Shown here: positions 1 to 8,829 of the stretch, in pieces
Layout of the letters: every line of letters starts with the position of its first letter
Position numbering within the stretch: the first letter of the stretch is position 1
Assembly: GCA_016741995.1 (NCBI GenBank)
Contig: JACVCO010000001.1
Coordinates: forward strand, 124,001 to 188,000
From: Hydrogenophaga sp.
Lineage (GTDB): Bacteria > Pseudomonadota > Gammaproteobacteria > Burkholderiales > Burkholderiaceae_C
Length of the DNA: 64,000 nt
Direction of reading: 5' to 3'
Made by a program: the position numbers and the translations under genes
Notes under the pieces: model-generated
Told to the model about the DNA's origin: nothing
Database searches by the model: none
Seen by the model: the letters and a program-made list of their open reading frames with translations, nothing else

Positions 1-504
1 GCGCGGCTTCATGGCCAACGCGAGCGCGATTTCCACCAGCCGTTGCTCGCCCAGGGCCATCTGCCCCGCCACGCGGTCGGCCTGGCCCTGGATGCGCAGG
101 CTGGCGAGCACCTCGTCCACATCGGCATCCACGCGCTCGCGCTGGGCGCGCGACAGCCACACGCGGCGCGACAGGCCGTGGCGGTGCAGCGCCGCGCACT
201 GCACGTTCTCGCGCACGCTCAGCTCCTTGAACACGCGGTTCACCTGGAAGGTGCGCACGATGCCGGCGCGCGCCCGCTGCGCCGGGTTCCACGGGGTGAC
301 GTCCGCGCCATCGAGCCGCACCGTGCCCGCGGAAGCCGGCAGCACCCCGCTGAGCAGGTTCACCAGCGTGGTCTTGCCCGCGCCGTTGGGGCCGATGAGC
401 GCGGTGCGTGCGCCGCTGGCCAGGTTCAGCGAGACATCGCGCGTCACCTGCAGGCCGCCGAAGGCCTTGCACAGGCCCCGGGCTTCAAGGCGGTCATTCG
501 CCAT
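1..504 (-). CDS. livG: Branched-chain amino-acid-type ABC transporter ATP-binding protein (partial)
   Basis: This is the cytoplasmic ATPase of a Liv/HAAT-type ABC importer, cut by the left window edge after 168 codons. The start ATG lies at 504-502. The Walker A motif GPNGAGKTT is at residues 38-46, a Q-loop TFQ is near residues 85-87, and the signature region MALGEQR is at about residues 149-155. It overlaps the end of livM by 11 bp, so the two are probably translationally coupled. In this family two ATPases (LivG and LivF) energise the permease pair; the LivF partner is expected just beyond the left edge. The substrate is not branched-chain amino acids with any certainty, because the operon also carries a Rieske oxygenase, which suggests an aromatic acid. 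Confidence 0.93.
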   Translation of the reverse strand, partial: MANDRLEARGLCKAFGGLQVTRDVSLNLASGARTALIGPNGAGKTTLVNLLSGVLPASAGTVRLDGADVTPWNPAQRARAGIVRTFQVNRVFKELSVRENVQCAALHRHGLSRRVWLSRAQRERVDADVDEVLASLRIQGQADRVAGQMALGEQRLVEIALALAMKPR

Positions 505-1507
505 GGCGCGCCTCCGTCCGGTTGCGGGCCAGCGATGCCAGGCGGTCCCACAGGTCCAGCAGACCACCCGGCAACACCAGCATCACCACCACCAGCACGA
601 CGCCGATGGCCAGCAACCAGTGGTGCGGGTTCAAGCCCGAGGCGATGTGGTGGATCAGCATGTACCCCACGGTGCCGAGCAGCGCGCCGGTGAGACGGCG
701 TGTGCCGCCCAGCACGACCATGATGAGCACGCCGGCCGAGAGGTGGAAATCCAGCATGCTCAGGCTCGCGACCTTGGTGGTCTGCGCCGTGACCGCGCCC
801 GCGGCACCCGCCACCGCACCGCCCACCACATAGACCGTGAGCAGTTGCGCATAGACGCGGCCGCCCAGCGATTCGACGCGGCCCGCGTCCAGGCGCACCG
901 CGCGCGTGGTCAGGCCGAACGGCGACTGCACCAGTGCACGCAAGCCCGCATGGGCGAGTAGCAGCACCACCAGCGCATAGAAGAAGCCGGTGCGCCCCAT
1001 GAAGTCGAACTCGAACACACCGAACAACGGGTCGATCGAGAAGCCGGACAGGCCGTCGTCGCCGCCGGTGAGGCGGCGTTGCCAGTTGACCAGTTCAAGC
1101 AGGAGCTGCGCGGTGGCGATGGTGAGCATCACCAGCGTGAGGCCGTGCGCGCGCAGCAGCACCGCGCCGCTGAGTGCGGCCACCAGCGCCCCGGCGAGCA
1201 CCCCCACGCCCAGGCCGAGCAAGGGCGAAGGCGAGACGTGCAGCGCGAACAGGCCCGCGGCATAGGCGCCGGCCCCATACAACGCGGCCTGGCCCATGGA
1301 CGCGATGCCCGCCTGCCCGAGCACGAGGTTGAGCGAGAGCGCCAGCACGCACATCACCACCATGTTGGAGAGGAAGCCCACGTCGTTGGGGAACAACCAG
1401 AAGGCGCCCACGGCCACCAGCGCGATGAAGGCTTCGGGCAGCAAGGGCACGCGCCAGCGGCGCGCCGCGCGCGCGGCCGGCGCGAGAGGAGATGTCAGGG
1501 TATTCAT
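494..1507 (-). CDS. livM: Liv-type ABC transporter permease LivM
   Basis: Inner-membrane permease of about 337 residues for the Liv-type importer. The start at 1507 (MNTLTSPL) was chosen because it forms an ATGA overlap with the stop of livH, and the upstream extension of this frame is arginine-rich and lies inside livH. The protein has repeated hydrophobic segments from about residue 25 and the LivM-like stretches NLVLGQAGIASMGQAAL and GGDDGLSG. The C-terminal end is short and charged. It is expected to pair with LivH to form the membrane channel and with LivG/LivF for ATP hydrolysis. Confidence 0.93.
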   Translation of the reverse strand: MNTLTSPLAPAARAARRWRVPLLPEAFIALVAVGAFWLFPNDVGFLSNMVVMCVLALSLNLVLGQAGIASMGQAALYGAGAYAAGLFALHVSPSPLLGLGVGVLAGALVAALSGAVLLRAHGLTLVMLTIATAQLLLELVNWQRRLTGGDDGLSGFSIDPLFGVFEFDFMGRTGFFYALVVLLLAHAGLRALVQSPFGLTTRAVRLDAGRVESLGGRVYAQLLTVYVVGGAVAGAAGAVTAQTTKVASLSMLDFHLSAGVLIMVVLGGTRRLTGALLGTVGYMLIHHIASGLNPHHWLLAIGVVLVVVMLVLPGGLLDLWDRLASLARNRTEARHGE

Positions 1508-2373
1508 GCGCGGCGCCCGAAGAGGCCCTGCGGTCGCAGCAGGAGCACGAGGAACATGGTGAGGAAGAAAGACACGGAGGCCAGCGGTGGCATGAGGTAC
1601 TTCATGGCGGTCTCCACGCCCCCGAGCAGCAACGCCGCCACGAAGGAACCCGCCAGCGTGCCCTGCCCGCCCACGGCCACCACGGCCAGGAAAGTGACGA
1701 GGTACTTGCCCGCGTAGGAAGCCTCCATGGGCAGCAGTTCCGCGCCCACGATGCCGCCGAGCGCCGCCAGGGCCGCACCCGCCGCGAACGCAATGGCGTA
1801 GAGGCGCGCGGTGTCGATGCCCACCACCTGCGCGATGGGCGCGTTGTCCACCGCGGCGCGCACGCGGATGCCGAAGTCCGAGCGCTCGACAGCGAACCAC
1901 AGCAGCAGCAGCACCGCCACGCCCAACGCCATCACGAACAGGCGGTGCTTCTGCACCAGGCGGTAGCCGATGTCGATCGAACCCTGCAAGGCATCGGGCA
2001 GCGGCACGCTGGTGATGGCCGATCCGAACGCCATGTTCGCCAGCGCCATGGCGATGAACATGAGGCCGATCGTCACGAGCATCTGGTCCAGCTCGCTGCG
2101 GCGGTAGAAGCGGCGCAGCAGCCAGCGCTCGATCGGCACGGCCGACAGCGCCACGAGGCCGATCGCCAGCAGCACGCCGAGCCAGACCGGCAGGCCCAGC
2201 ACCGCGGGCAGCGAGGCGGCCGCGAAGCCGCCCGCCATCGCGAAAGCCCCATGCGCGAGGTTGATCACGCGCATCAGGCCCATGGTCATCGAGAGGCCGA
2301 TCGTGATCATGAACAGGACCATGGCGTACGCCACCCCGTCGATCAGGATGCTCCCGGCGAGTTGAAGGGTCAT
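1504..2373 (-). CDS. livH: Liv-type ABC transporter permease LivH
   Basis: Inner-membrane permease of 289 residues. The start MTLQLAGS at 2373 sits 22 bp downstream of the binding-protein stop. The N-terminal half contains the family hallmark GLMRVINLAHGAFAMAGG, followed by alternating membrane helices and charged loops. Its stop overlaps the livM start by 4 bp (ATGA), which implies translational coupling. With LivM it forms the heterodimeric pore of the importer described for the neighbouring genes. Confidence 0.94.
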   Translation of the reverse strand: MTLQLAGSILIDGVAYAMVLFMITIGLSMTMGLMRVINLAHGAFAMAGGFAAASLPAVLGLPVWLGVLLAIGLVALSAVPIERWLLRRFYRRSELDQMLVTIGLMFIAMALANMAFGSAITSVPLPDALQGSIDIGYRLVQKHRLFVMALGVAVLLLLWFAVERSDFGIRVRAAVDNAPIAQVVGIDTARLYAIAFAAGAALAALGGIVGAELLPMEASYAGKYLVTFLAVVAVGGQGTLAGSFVAALLLGGVETAMKYLMPPLASVSFFLTMFLVLLLRPQGLFGRRA

Positions 2374-2395
2374 CGGCTTCTCCGCGCGGGCGCGT

Positions 2396-3568
2396 TCACT
2401 TGCCTTGCGACGCCGTGCGGCCGTGGTCGGGCTGCATCTCGTAGGTGTGGATCTCGCGGTTGCGGTAGCGGCCGGCGCTGTCCTTGTCGACCACGCGCAC
2501 ATAGACGTTCTGCACCAGCTCGCGCGATTGCGCGTCGATCTTCACCGGGCCGCGCGGGCTTTCCCACTGCCAGCCCTTGACGGCGGCCAGTGCCTTGGCG
2601 GGATCGCGCTGGCCCTTGGTGGCCTCGACCATGCGGTAGATGACGGCCATCCCGTCGTAGGCCCCGACGGACACGGCATTGAGCACGGTCTGGGGCGCGA
2701 TCTCGGCCGCCGTCTTCAGGAAGGCCTGGTTCAGCGCGGACTCGTGGGCGGGCGAGTAGTGCAGCGCCGTCTCCAGGCCGAGCGCGGCGTCGCCGATGGC
2801 GGGCAGATCGAGCTCGCTGGTCTCGCCGGTGCCGATGAAGCGCACGCCCGCCTGCTTGAGGCCCGCTTCCGAGTAGGCCTTGATGATGGCGTAGGTGGGC
2901 GGGCCGCCGGGGCCGAAGACGAACACCGCGTCGGGCTTGAGCGACTTGATCTTCTGCATGAAGGGGCCGAAGTCCGAGGTCTTGACCGGGGCGCGGATCT
3001 GCTCGACCACCTTGCCGCCGCCGGCGGTGAACGTCTTCACGAACGCCGCTTCCGAGTCGAGGCCCGGGCCGTAGTCGCTCACCAGCGTCACGGCGGTGCG
3101 CAGCTTCTGGTCGAGCGCGTAGCGCGCGGCGGGCACCGTCACCTGCGGCAGCGTGTACGAGGTGCGCAGCAGGTACTCGGAGCGATCGAGGATGGCGGAC
3201 GTGGCCGCGTTGAAGATCACGGTGGGCACCTTGGCCTCTTGCGCGATGGCGCCGACCGCGAGCGCGTCGGGCGTGAAGTACAGCCCGCCCAGGTACTGCA
3301 CCTTGTCCTTCACGATCAGCTCCTGCGCGTGCGCGCGGGCCTGGGCCGGGTTGATGTCGGCGAGGTCTTTCCACACCACCTCGATGGTGGTGTCGCCCAC
3401 CTTGGTGCCGTGCATCTTCTGGTAGGCCTTGACGGTGGCCTCCCACATCTTGCCGTTGGACGAGAAGGGGCCGGACAGCGGCGCGATGATGCCGACCTTG
3501 ACGGTGTCGGCGAACGCGGTCGCGGCGCAGGCGAGCGCCAGCGCGCCCGCGATGAGTTGGCGTTTCAT
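2396..3568 (-). CDS. Periplasmic substrate-binding protein of the Liv-type ABC transporter
   Basis: Secreted binding protein of 390 residues that would deliver substrate to LivHM. It begins with a clear signal peptide (MKRQLIAGALALACAATAFA, cleavage near residue 20) and continues into the type I periplasmic-binding fold (Peripla_BP_6) with the usual opening VKVGIIAPLSGPFSSNG. The gene lies between the Rieske oxygenase and livH in one leftward operon. Such binding proteins associated with ring-hydroxylating oxygenases often carry aromatic acids. The ligand here is inferred from context only. Confidence 0.9.
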   Translation of the reverse strand: MKRQLIAGALALACAATAFADTVKVGIIAPLSGPFSSNGKMWEATVKAYQKMHGTKVGDTTIEVVWKDLADINPAQARAHAQELIVKDKVQYLGGLYFTPDALAVGAIAQEAKVPTVIFNAATSAILDRSEYLLRTSYTLPQVTVPAARYALDQKLRTAVTLVSDYGPGLDSEAAFVKTFTAGGGKVVEQIRAPVKTSDFGPFMQKIKSLKPDAVFVFGPGGPPTYAIIKAYSEAGLKQAGVRFIGTGETSELDLPAIGDAALGLETALHYSPAHESALNQAFLKTAAEIAPQTVLNAVSVGAYDGMAVIYRMVEATKGQRDPAKALAAVKGWQWESPRGPVKIDAQSRELVQNVYVRVVDKDSAGRYRNREIHTYEMQPDHGRTASQGK

Positions 3569-3618
3569 GGTGTTGTCTCCTGGGGTTTCGTGGGGCTGTG
3601 GCGGTCGATCGAGGCCGG

Positions 3619-4851
3619 TCAGGCCGCGCTCGGTTCGGGCGTGTCCGAGGTCGTGTAGAAGTTGCCGGACCGGATACGGACCAGCGCCTCTGCCTCGTTG
3701 AAATGCACGCCGGCGGGATCTCCCCCCTGCTGGACGATGGCGATCTGTTGCTTCATCTGGCGCCGCAGCAAGGCGATGCCGCGGTCGCTGGTGGCCAGGT
3801 GCTCTTCGCCGTGGAGCGTGACGCGGCCCTGGCCGTACTGGGCTTCGAAGTCGCCCGGGTAATCCTGCTTCTCCTGCTCGCTGAGCTCCTTCCAGGATTT
3901 GCCGTTGTGCATCTTGAACGGCGCGAAGTTGCCGGGCTTTCGGGTGCGCGCAGCGAAGAAGCCGCGGAAGTGCTGGTCGTCCACCGCCACGTGCCAGCCG
4001 ATCCAGCGGCCCTGGCCCGGCGAGAGGTCGATCATGGGAATGGCCGAGACGTTCGGGAACAGCGCCGAGTTCACGCGCTCGAGCTTTTTCCCTTCGTCGA
4101 GATCGCGCCACGCGCGGTAGATCACGCCGCCATCGACCGCCTCGAAATCCACGCGCGGCAGGATCTTGAAGTTCTCGGCGAACTGGATGCCACTGAAGGT
4201 GGAATGGAGCACGTACACGTGGTACGGGTCCATGATGTTTTCCCAGTTCTGCAGCCAGTGGTAGGGCACGTGCGGTTCGTCCACATGGTCGGCGTAGCCG
4301 GCGAAGCCGCCACCGATGATCTCGATGAACTCGCCTTCTTCCAGGTCTTCCAGGATGTCGTAGCGCGGCAGCACCGGCTTCTTCTCCGGCGGCCCCATGT
4401 AGGCGAACACCAGGCCGTAACGCTCTTCCACCGGGTACCAGGGCTGGCGGGCGGCATCGCGGCGCAGCCCGCCTTCGGGTTCGCAGGGCTGGTTCAGGCA
4501 CTGGCCGTCCACGGCGAACAACCAGCCGTGGTAGCAGCAGCGGATGCCCTCTTCTTCCACGTGGCCGTAGAACAGCGAGGTGCCGCGGTGCATGCAGCGT
4601 GGGTACAGCAGGCCGGGGCGGCCCGACTTGTCGCGAAACAGCACGAGGTCTTCACCCAGCAGGCGAACCATCTGCGGCCGATCGGTCACCTCGCTCGCCA
4701 GCGCGATGGGGTGCCAGTAGCGGCGCAGGTACTCGCCCGTGGGCGTGCCTTTGCCCACCTGGCTGAGCACCGGGTCGGGGTGGCCGGGGGTGTGGTGGTA
4801 GGCGCTGCTCTGCAGCTGCGCGGCGTCGACGATGGGGATGGTCTTGGTCAT
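3619..4851 (-). CDS. Rieske non-heme iron oxygenase, alpha subunit (phthalate/vanillate-type)
   Basis: Ring-hydroxylating or O-demethylating oxygenase component of 410 residues. The Rieske 2Fe-2S ligands are visible as C86-x-H88 and C105-x2-H108. The mononuclear iron site appears as N205-x2-D208-x2-H211-x4-H216. This single-subunit architecture is typical of the phthalate 4,5-dioxygenase / vanillate demethylase / 3-chlorobenzoate group. It is the first gene of a leftward operon with a Liv-type transporter and is divergent from a MarR gene. No reductase or ferredoxin partner is encoded nearby within the window, so electrons must come from a protein encoded elsewhere or beyond the left edge. 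The exact substrate is unknown. Confidence 0.9.
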   Translation of the reverse strand: MTKTIPIVDAAQLQSSAYHHTPGHPDPVLSQVGKGTPTGEYLRRYWHPIALASEVTDRPQMVRLLGEDLVLFRDKSGRPGLLYPRCMHRGTSLFYGHVEEEGIRCCYHGWLFAVDGQCLNQPCEPEGGLRRDAARQPWYPVEERYGLVFAYMGPPEKKPVLPRYDILEDLEEGEFIEIIGGGFAGYADHVDEPHVPYHWLQNWENIMDPYHVYVLHSTFSGIQFAENFKILPRVDFEAVDGGVIYRAWRDLDEGKKLERVNSALFPNVSAIPMIDLSPGQGRWIGWHVAVDDQHFRGFFAARTRKPGNFAPFKMHNGKSWKELSEQEKQDYPGDFEAQYGQGRVTLHGEEHLATSDRGIALLRRQMKQQIAIVQQGGDPAGVHFNEAEALVRIRSGNFYTTSDTPEPSAA

Positions 4852-4907
4852 GGTCGTCCTGTGGGTGTCGGTGGGGTGGGTGCTCGCTGGATTGGAATAA
4901 TATTAAG

Positions 4908-4926
4908 TATCTTGAAATTCAAGATA
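4908..4926. promoter_or_regulatory. Perfect 19-bp palindrome, probable MarR operator
   Basis: The arms TATCTTGAA and TTCAAGATA flank one central A. The palindrome lies in an AT-rich 126-bp gap between the divergent Rieske-oxygenase operon and the MarR gene. MarR proteins usually bind palindromes of this size in their own divergent promoter, so this is the likely operator for both directions. Confidence 0.75.
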
Positions 4927-4977
4927 AGTGAAAACCCCGATACTTGAGCTTGAAAGCACAGAACCGTTTCCTCGACG

Positions 4978-5673
4978 ATGAGCAAGAACCCACCCAAGAC
5001 CCGATCGATCCGCGCCCGCGCCAGCGCCCCGGCCAAACAGTTGATGGAGAACTACGCCGAGGCGCTGCCCGCCCCGGTGGACGAGCTGGACCTGAACACG
5101 GTGTGGGGCAACGCCGACGTGCTGGTGCACCAGTGGCGGCGCGAGCTGGGCGACGAAGGTTCGGAGGCGGTGTTGCTGGGTGTTCGCATCCGGCGCATCG
5201 GCATGCTGCTGGACGAGATCACCATGGCGCACTCCGAGGCCGAGGGCGTGAAGCACACCGACTTCCTGCTGCTGATGGCCTTGCGCCGCCTGGGCGAGCC
5301 CTACGCCATGCGGCCCACCGACATCCTCAAGATGCACAGCGTGACCTCGGGCACCGCCACCTACCGCATCGACCAGCTCGCCAAGCAGGATCTGGCGGAA
5401 CGCCTGCCGGACCCGCGCGACCGGCGCGGCTACCTGGTGCGGTTGACGCCGCGCGGCAAGCAGATCGTGGACAGGGTGATGGCCCGCATGCAGGCCGAGT
5501 TCAACACCCGGCTGGCGCCGTTTGCCAAGGTTGCGGGGGGGCACGACGTGCTCGAGGCCGGCCTGCGGCTGTTCGAGCTGTGCATCGAACCGGGCGCCGG
5601 CGCGGCGGCCGGCAACGCGGGTGCGGGCGACGCGTCGGCGCGCCCGTCTCCCCGGCGGCGATCAGCCGCGTAA
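4978..5673 (+). CDS. MarR-family transcriptional regulator
   Basis: Winged-helix regulator of 231 residues, longer than typical MarR proteins (about 150) because of an N-terminal arginine-rich stretch and an alanine/glycine-rich C-terminal tail. The core contains the helix-turn-helix region around TDILKMHSVTSGTATYRIDQ, followed by the wing with DPRDRRGYLVRLTPRG, a strong MarR signature. It is divergent from the oxygenase/transport operon and probably represses it until an aromatic ligand binds. Its 3' end overlaps the end of dctM (convergent) by 12 bp. Confidence 0.9.
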   Translation: MSKNPPKTRSIRARASAPAKQLMENYAEALPAPVDELDLNTVWGNADVLVHQWRRELGDEGSEAVLLGVRIRRIGMLLDEITMAHSEAEGVKHTDFLLLMALRRLGEPYAMRPTDILKMHSVTSGTATYRIDQLAKQDLAERLPDPRDRRGYLVRLTPRGKQIVDRVMARMQAEFNTRLAPFAKVAGGHDVLEAGLRLFELCIEPGAGAAAGNAGAGDASARPSPRRRSAA

Positions 5674-6942
5674 CCAGGCCAGCGGCACCATCACCAGCGA
5701 GGGGAACAGCACCAGCAGGAACAGCACCGCCGTCTGCGCCAGCAGGTAGGGCACGGAGCCGCGGATCACGGGCTCCAGCCGCTCCCAGGCCACCCCGCAC
5801 ACCACGTTGAGCACGGTGCCCACGGGCGGTGTGATGAGGCCGATGGCGTTGGTCATGATGAAGAGCACGCCGAAGTAGACCGGGTCGATGCCCGCCATGC
5901 GCACCACCGGCATCAGCACCGGCACCAGGATGAGGATGGTGGGCGCGAAGTCGAGTGCGGTGCCGACCACGATGAGCAGCAGCACGATGCAGAACATCAG
6001 CAGCATGGGCGAACCGGCCAGTGGCTGCAGCCAGTCGGCCACCACCATGGGGATGTTGGCCGCCGCGATGAGCCAGGCCGAAACCTGCGCCGCGGCGACG
6101 AGGAACATCACCACCGCCGAGGTCTTGCCGGCCGACAGCAGCAGGCCGTAGAGGTGCGAGAGGCGCAGGTCGCGGTAGATCACGAGGCCCACGAACAGCG
6201 CGTAGAACACGGCCACCACCGCGGCCTCCGTGGGCGTGAACAGCCCGGCCCGCAGCCCCCCCACGATGACCACCGGCAGCAGCAGCGCCCAGATGCCCGC
6301 CACCGTGACCGACAGGCGCTCGCGCAGGGTCTTGCGTGGCTCGCGCGGCATGTCCTCGCGGCGCGCCTGCCAGGCCCAGGTGATCACCAGCGCCACCGCC
6401 ATCAGCAGGCCGGGCACGATGCCCGCCAGGAAGAGCTGGGTGATGGAGATGTTGCCGACCACGCCCAGCATGACGAAGCCGATGGAGGGCGGGATGACCG
6501 GCGCGATGATGCCGCCCGCGGCGATCAGGCCGCTGGCGCGCGGGATGTCGTAGCCCGCCTTGCGCATCATGGGGATGAGCAACGCGGCCACGGCCGCGCT
6601 GTCGGCGATGGCCGAGCCCGAGAGCGAGGCCATGACCACGCACGCGAAGATGGCCACGAAACCCAGGCCGCCCTTGAAGTGGCCGACCCAGGCGCCCGCG
6701 ATGTCGACGATGCGCCGCGAGATGCCACCGGCGTTCATGAGCTCGCCCGCCAGCACGAAGAACGGGATCGCCATGAGCGGGAAGCTGTCGGCGCCCGAGA
6801 GCATGTTCTGCGCCAGGATCTGCGCATCGAAGATGCCCATCCAGGCCATCATCACCAGCGCGGTGGCCATGAGCGCCATGGCCACGGGCATGCCGATGGC
6901 CATGGCGGCCAGCAGCACCACCACGAAGATCACGATGACCAT
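5662..6942 (-). CDS. dctM: TRAP transporter large permease subunit
   Basis: Inner-membrane subunit of 426 residues of a tripartite ATP-independent periplasmic (TRAP) transporter. The start MVIVIFVV at 6942 overlaps dctQ by 13 bp. About twelve hydrophobic segments are visible, with DctM signatures such as PLMAIPFFVLAGELM and GGIIAPVIPPSIGFV. It uses an ion gradient to import the carboxylate captured by DctP. It is the last gene of the leftward operon and converges on the MarR gene. Confidence 0.95.
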   Translation of the reverse strand: MVIVIFVVVLLAAMAIGMPVAMALMATALVMMAWMGIFDAQILAQNMLSGADSFPLMAIPFFVLAGELMNAGGISRRIVDIAGAWVGHFKGGLGFVAIFACVVMASLSGSAIADSAAVAALLIPMMRKAGYDIPRASGLIAAGGIIAPVIPPSIGFVMLGVVGNISITQLFLAGIVPGLLMAVALVITWAWQARREDMPREPRKTLRERLSVTVAGIWALLLPVVIVGGLRAGLFTPTEAAVVAVFYALFVGLVIYRDLRLSHLYGLLLSAGKTSAVVMFLVAAAQVSAWLIAAANIPMVVADWLQPLAGSPMLLMFCIVLLLIVVGTALDFAPTILILVPVLMPVVRMAGIDPVYFGVLFIMTNAIGLITPPVGTVLNVVCGVAWERLEPVIRGSVPYLLAQTAVLFLLVLFPSLVMVPLAWLRG

Positions 6943-7430
6943 GGCGAGGCCTCCGGATCGTTCGCATCGGCGCGGCGCCAGAGCCACCAGGCCTCCACCA
7001 GCGCCATCAACGCCAGCGAGGCCGCGCACACATAGGCCGCGGCATAGGCCACCGCCATCGGTATGCCCGTGATGAGCGCGGTGTTGGCCACGTTGATGCC
7101 GTGCTGGCGCAACAGGCCCCACAGGAAAACCACGCAGCACGCGCTGGTGAACAGGCGGCTGGTGATCAGCGCCGCGCGCCGCGTGCGCGGTGTCAGGCGA
7201 ATCACCAGCATGTCCACCCCCAGGTGGCCGTTCTCGCGCGCCACCACCACGGCGCCCAGGAAGGTGAGCCAGATGAACGCGAAGCGCGACAGTTCCTCGG
7301 AGGTGTTGATGCCCGAGTCGAACACGTGGCGCAGCACCACGTTGCCGAACACCATGACGCACATGGCCGCGAGGCACAGCACCATGACGACCTCGAGGGC
7401 GCGGAAGTAGAAGCGGGTGAAAGCAAGCAT
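6930..7430 (-). CDS. dctQ: TRAP transporter small permease subunit
   Basis: Small membrane subunit of 166 residues with four predicted helices. It carries the DctQ hallmark FGNVVLRHVFDSGINTSEEL followed by RFAFIWLTFLGA. It partners DctM in the TRAP system. It starts 10 bp after the stop of the FAD-linked dehydrogenase gene and overlaps dctM by 13 bp, so it belongs to the same transcript. Confidence 0.94.
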   Translation of the reverse strand: MLAFTRFYFRALEVVMVLCLAAMCVMVFGNVVLRHVFDSGINTSEELSRFAFIWLTFLGAVVVARENGHLGVDMLVIRLTPRTRRAALITSRLFTSACCVVFLWGLLRQHGINVANTALITGIPMAVAYAAAYVCAASLALMALVEAWWLWRRADANDPEASPWSS

Positions 7431-7440
7431 GTCGGAATGA

Positions 7441-8829
7441 TCAGGCCAGCGGTGCGAACACCTTGCCGGGGTTCATGAGGCCCTGCGGGTCCAGCGCGGC
7501 CTTGATGCGGCGCATGAGATCGACGCCGGCCGAGCCGACCTCTTCCACCAGGAAGCCCTGCTTGTGCAGGCCGATGCCGTGCTCGCCGGTGCAGGTGCCG
7601 TCCATGGCGAGCGCGCGGCGCACCAGGCGCTCGTTCAGCGCTTCGGCGGCGTGCACCTCGGCGGGCTGCGCTTCGTCCACCAGCATCTGCACATGGAAGT
7701 TGCCGTCGCCCACGTGGCCCACCATGGGCGCGATCAGGCCGCTGGCCTTCAGGTCGTCGGCGGTCTGCACCAGGCAATCGGCCAGGCGGGAAATCGGCAC
7801 GCACACGTCGGTGACGATGGAGCGGCAGCCCGGGCGCAGTTGCAGCGCCGCGAAGTACACGTTGTGCCGCGCCTCCCACAGGCGGGTGCGTGCCTCGGGC
7901 GTGGCGGCCCATTCGAAGCCCTGCCCGCCGTGTTCGGCCACGGTGTCGGCCACCAGGTCCACCTGCTCTTTCACACCGGCTTCGCTGCCGTGGAATTCGA
8001 AGAACAGGTGCGGCGATTCGGGCAGCGTGAGGTGGCTGTACGCGTTGATGGCGCGGATGGCCACCGGGTCCACGAATTCGCATCGCGCCACCGGCACGCC
8101 CATCTGGATGGTCTGCACCACGGCGGCGGTGGCGCTGTGCGCGTCGGGGAAGGCACAGACCGCGGCCATCACGTGCTCGGGCAACGGGTGCAGGCGCACC
8201 GTGGCTTCCACGATCACGCCCAGCGTGCCTTCGCTGCCCACGAACAGGCGCGTGAGGTCGTAACCCGCGGCCGATTTGCGCGCGCGCCGCGCGGTGTCCA
8301 CCACCTCGCCTTCGGGCGTGACGACGCGCAGGTTCACCACGTTCTCGCGCATGGTGCCGTAGCGCACGGCGTTGGTGCCGCTGGCGCGCGTGGCGCACAT
8401 GCCGCCGATGGTGGCGTCGGCCCCCGGGTCGATGGGAAAGAACAGCCCCTGGTCGCGCAGCGCGGCGTTGAGCGCCTTGCGCGTGACGCCGGGCTGCAGC
8501 GTGGCGGTGAGGTCTTCGGGGTGCAACGCGAGGATGCGGTCCATGCGCTGCAGGTTGAGCGTGAGGCCACCACGCGCCGCGAGCGTGTGCCCTTCGAGCG
8601 AGGAGCCCGCGCCGTAGGGCGTGATGGGCACGCCGTGCTCGCGGCACAGGCGCACCACGGCCACCACCTCGTCGGTGCTGGCGGGCCAGGCCACGGCCTG
8701 CGGCGGCATGGCGGCGAAGATGGACTCGTCGCGCCCGTGCTGGCGGCAGACCGCCTCGCTGGTGCTGAGACGGTCGCCGAGCAGGGCCCCCAGAGCGGCC
8801 AGGAAGGTGGGTGACAGCGGGGCGTTCAC
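7441..8829 (-). CDS. FAD-linked 2-hydroxyacid dehydrogenase (GlcD / D-lactate dehydrogenase type)
   Basis: Flavoprotein of 462 residues that probably oxidises a D-2-hydroxyacid. A GTG start at 8829 is supported by a 4-bp GTGA overlap with the dctP stop. The PCMH-type FAD-binding domain shows PYGAGSSLEGH (71-81), IDPGADATIGGM (133-144) and GSEGTLGVI (198-206). The C-terminal cap shows GHVGDGNFH (371-379) and GTCTGEHGIG (411-420), both hallmarks of the D-lactate / D-2-hydroxyglutarate dehydrogenase family. Its position between dctP and dctQ implies that its substrate, or a product of it, is what the TRAP system imports. Confidence 0.9.
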   Translation of the reverse strand: MNAPLSPTFLAALGALLGDRLSTSEAVCRQHGRDESIFAAMPPQAVAWPASTDEVVAVVRLCREHGVPITPYGAGSSLEGHTLAARGGLTLNLQRMDRILALHPEDLTATLQPGVTRKALNAALRDQGLFFPIDPGADATIGGMCATRASGTNAVRYGTMRENVVNLRVVTPEGEVVDTARRARKSAAGYDLTRLFVGSEGTLGVIVEATVRLHPLPEHVMAAVCAFPDAHSATAAVVQTIQMGVPVARCEFVDPVAIRAINAYSHLTLPESPHLFFEFHGSEAGVKEQVDLVADTVAEHGGQGFEWAATPEARTRLWEARHNVYFAALQLRPGCRSIVTDVCVPISRLADCLVQTADDLKASGLIAPMVGHVGDGNFHVQMLVDEAQPAEVHAAEALNERLVRRALAMDGTCTGEHGIGLHKQGFLVEEVGSAGVDLMRRIKAALDPQGLMNPGKVFAPLA

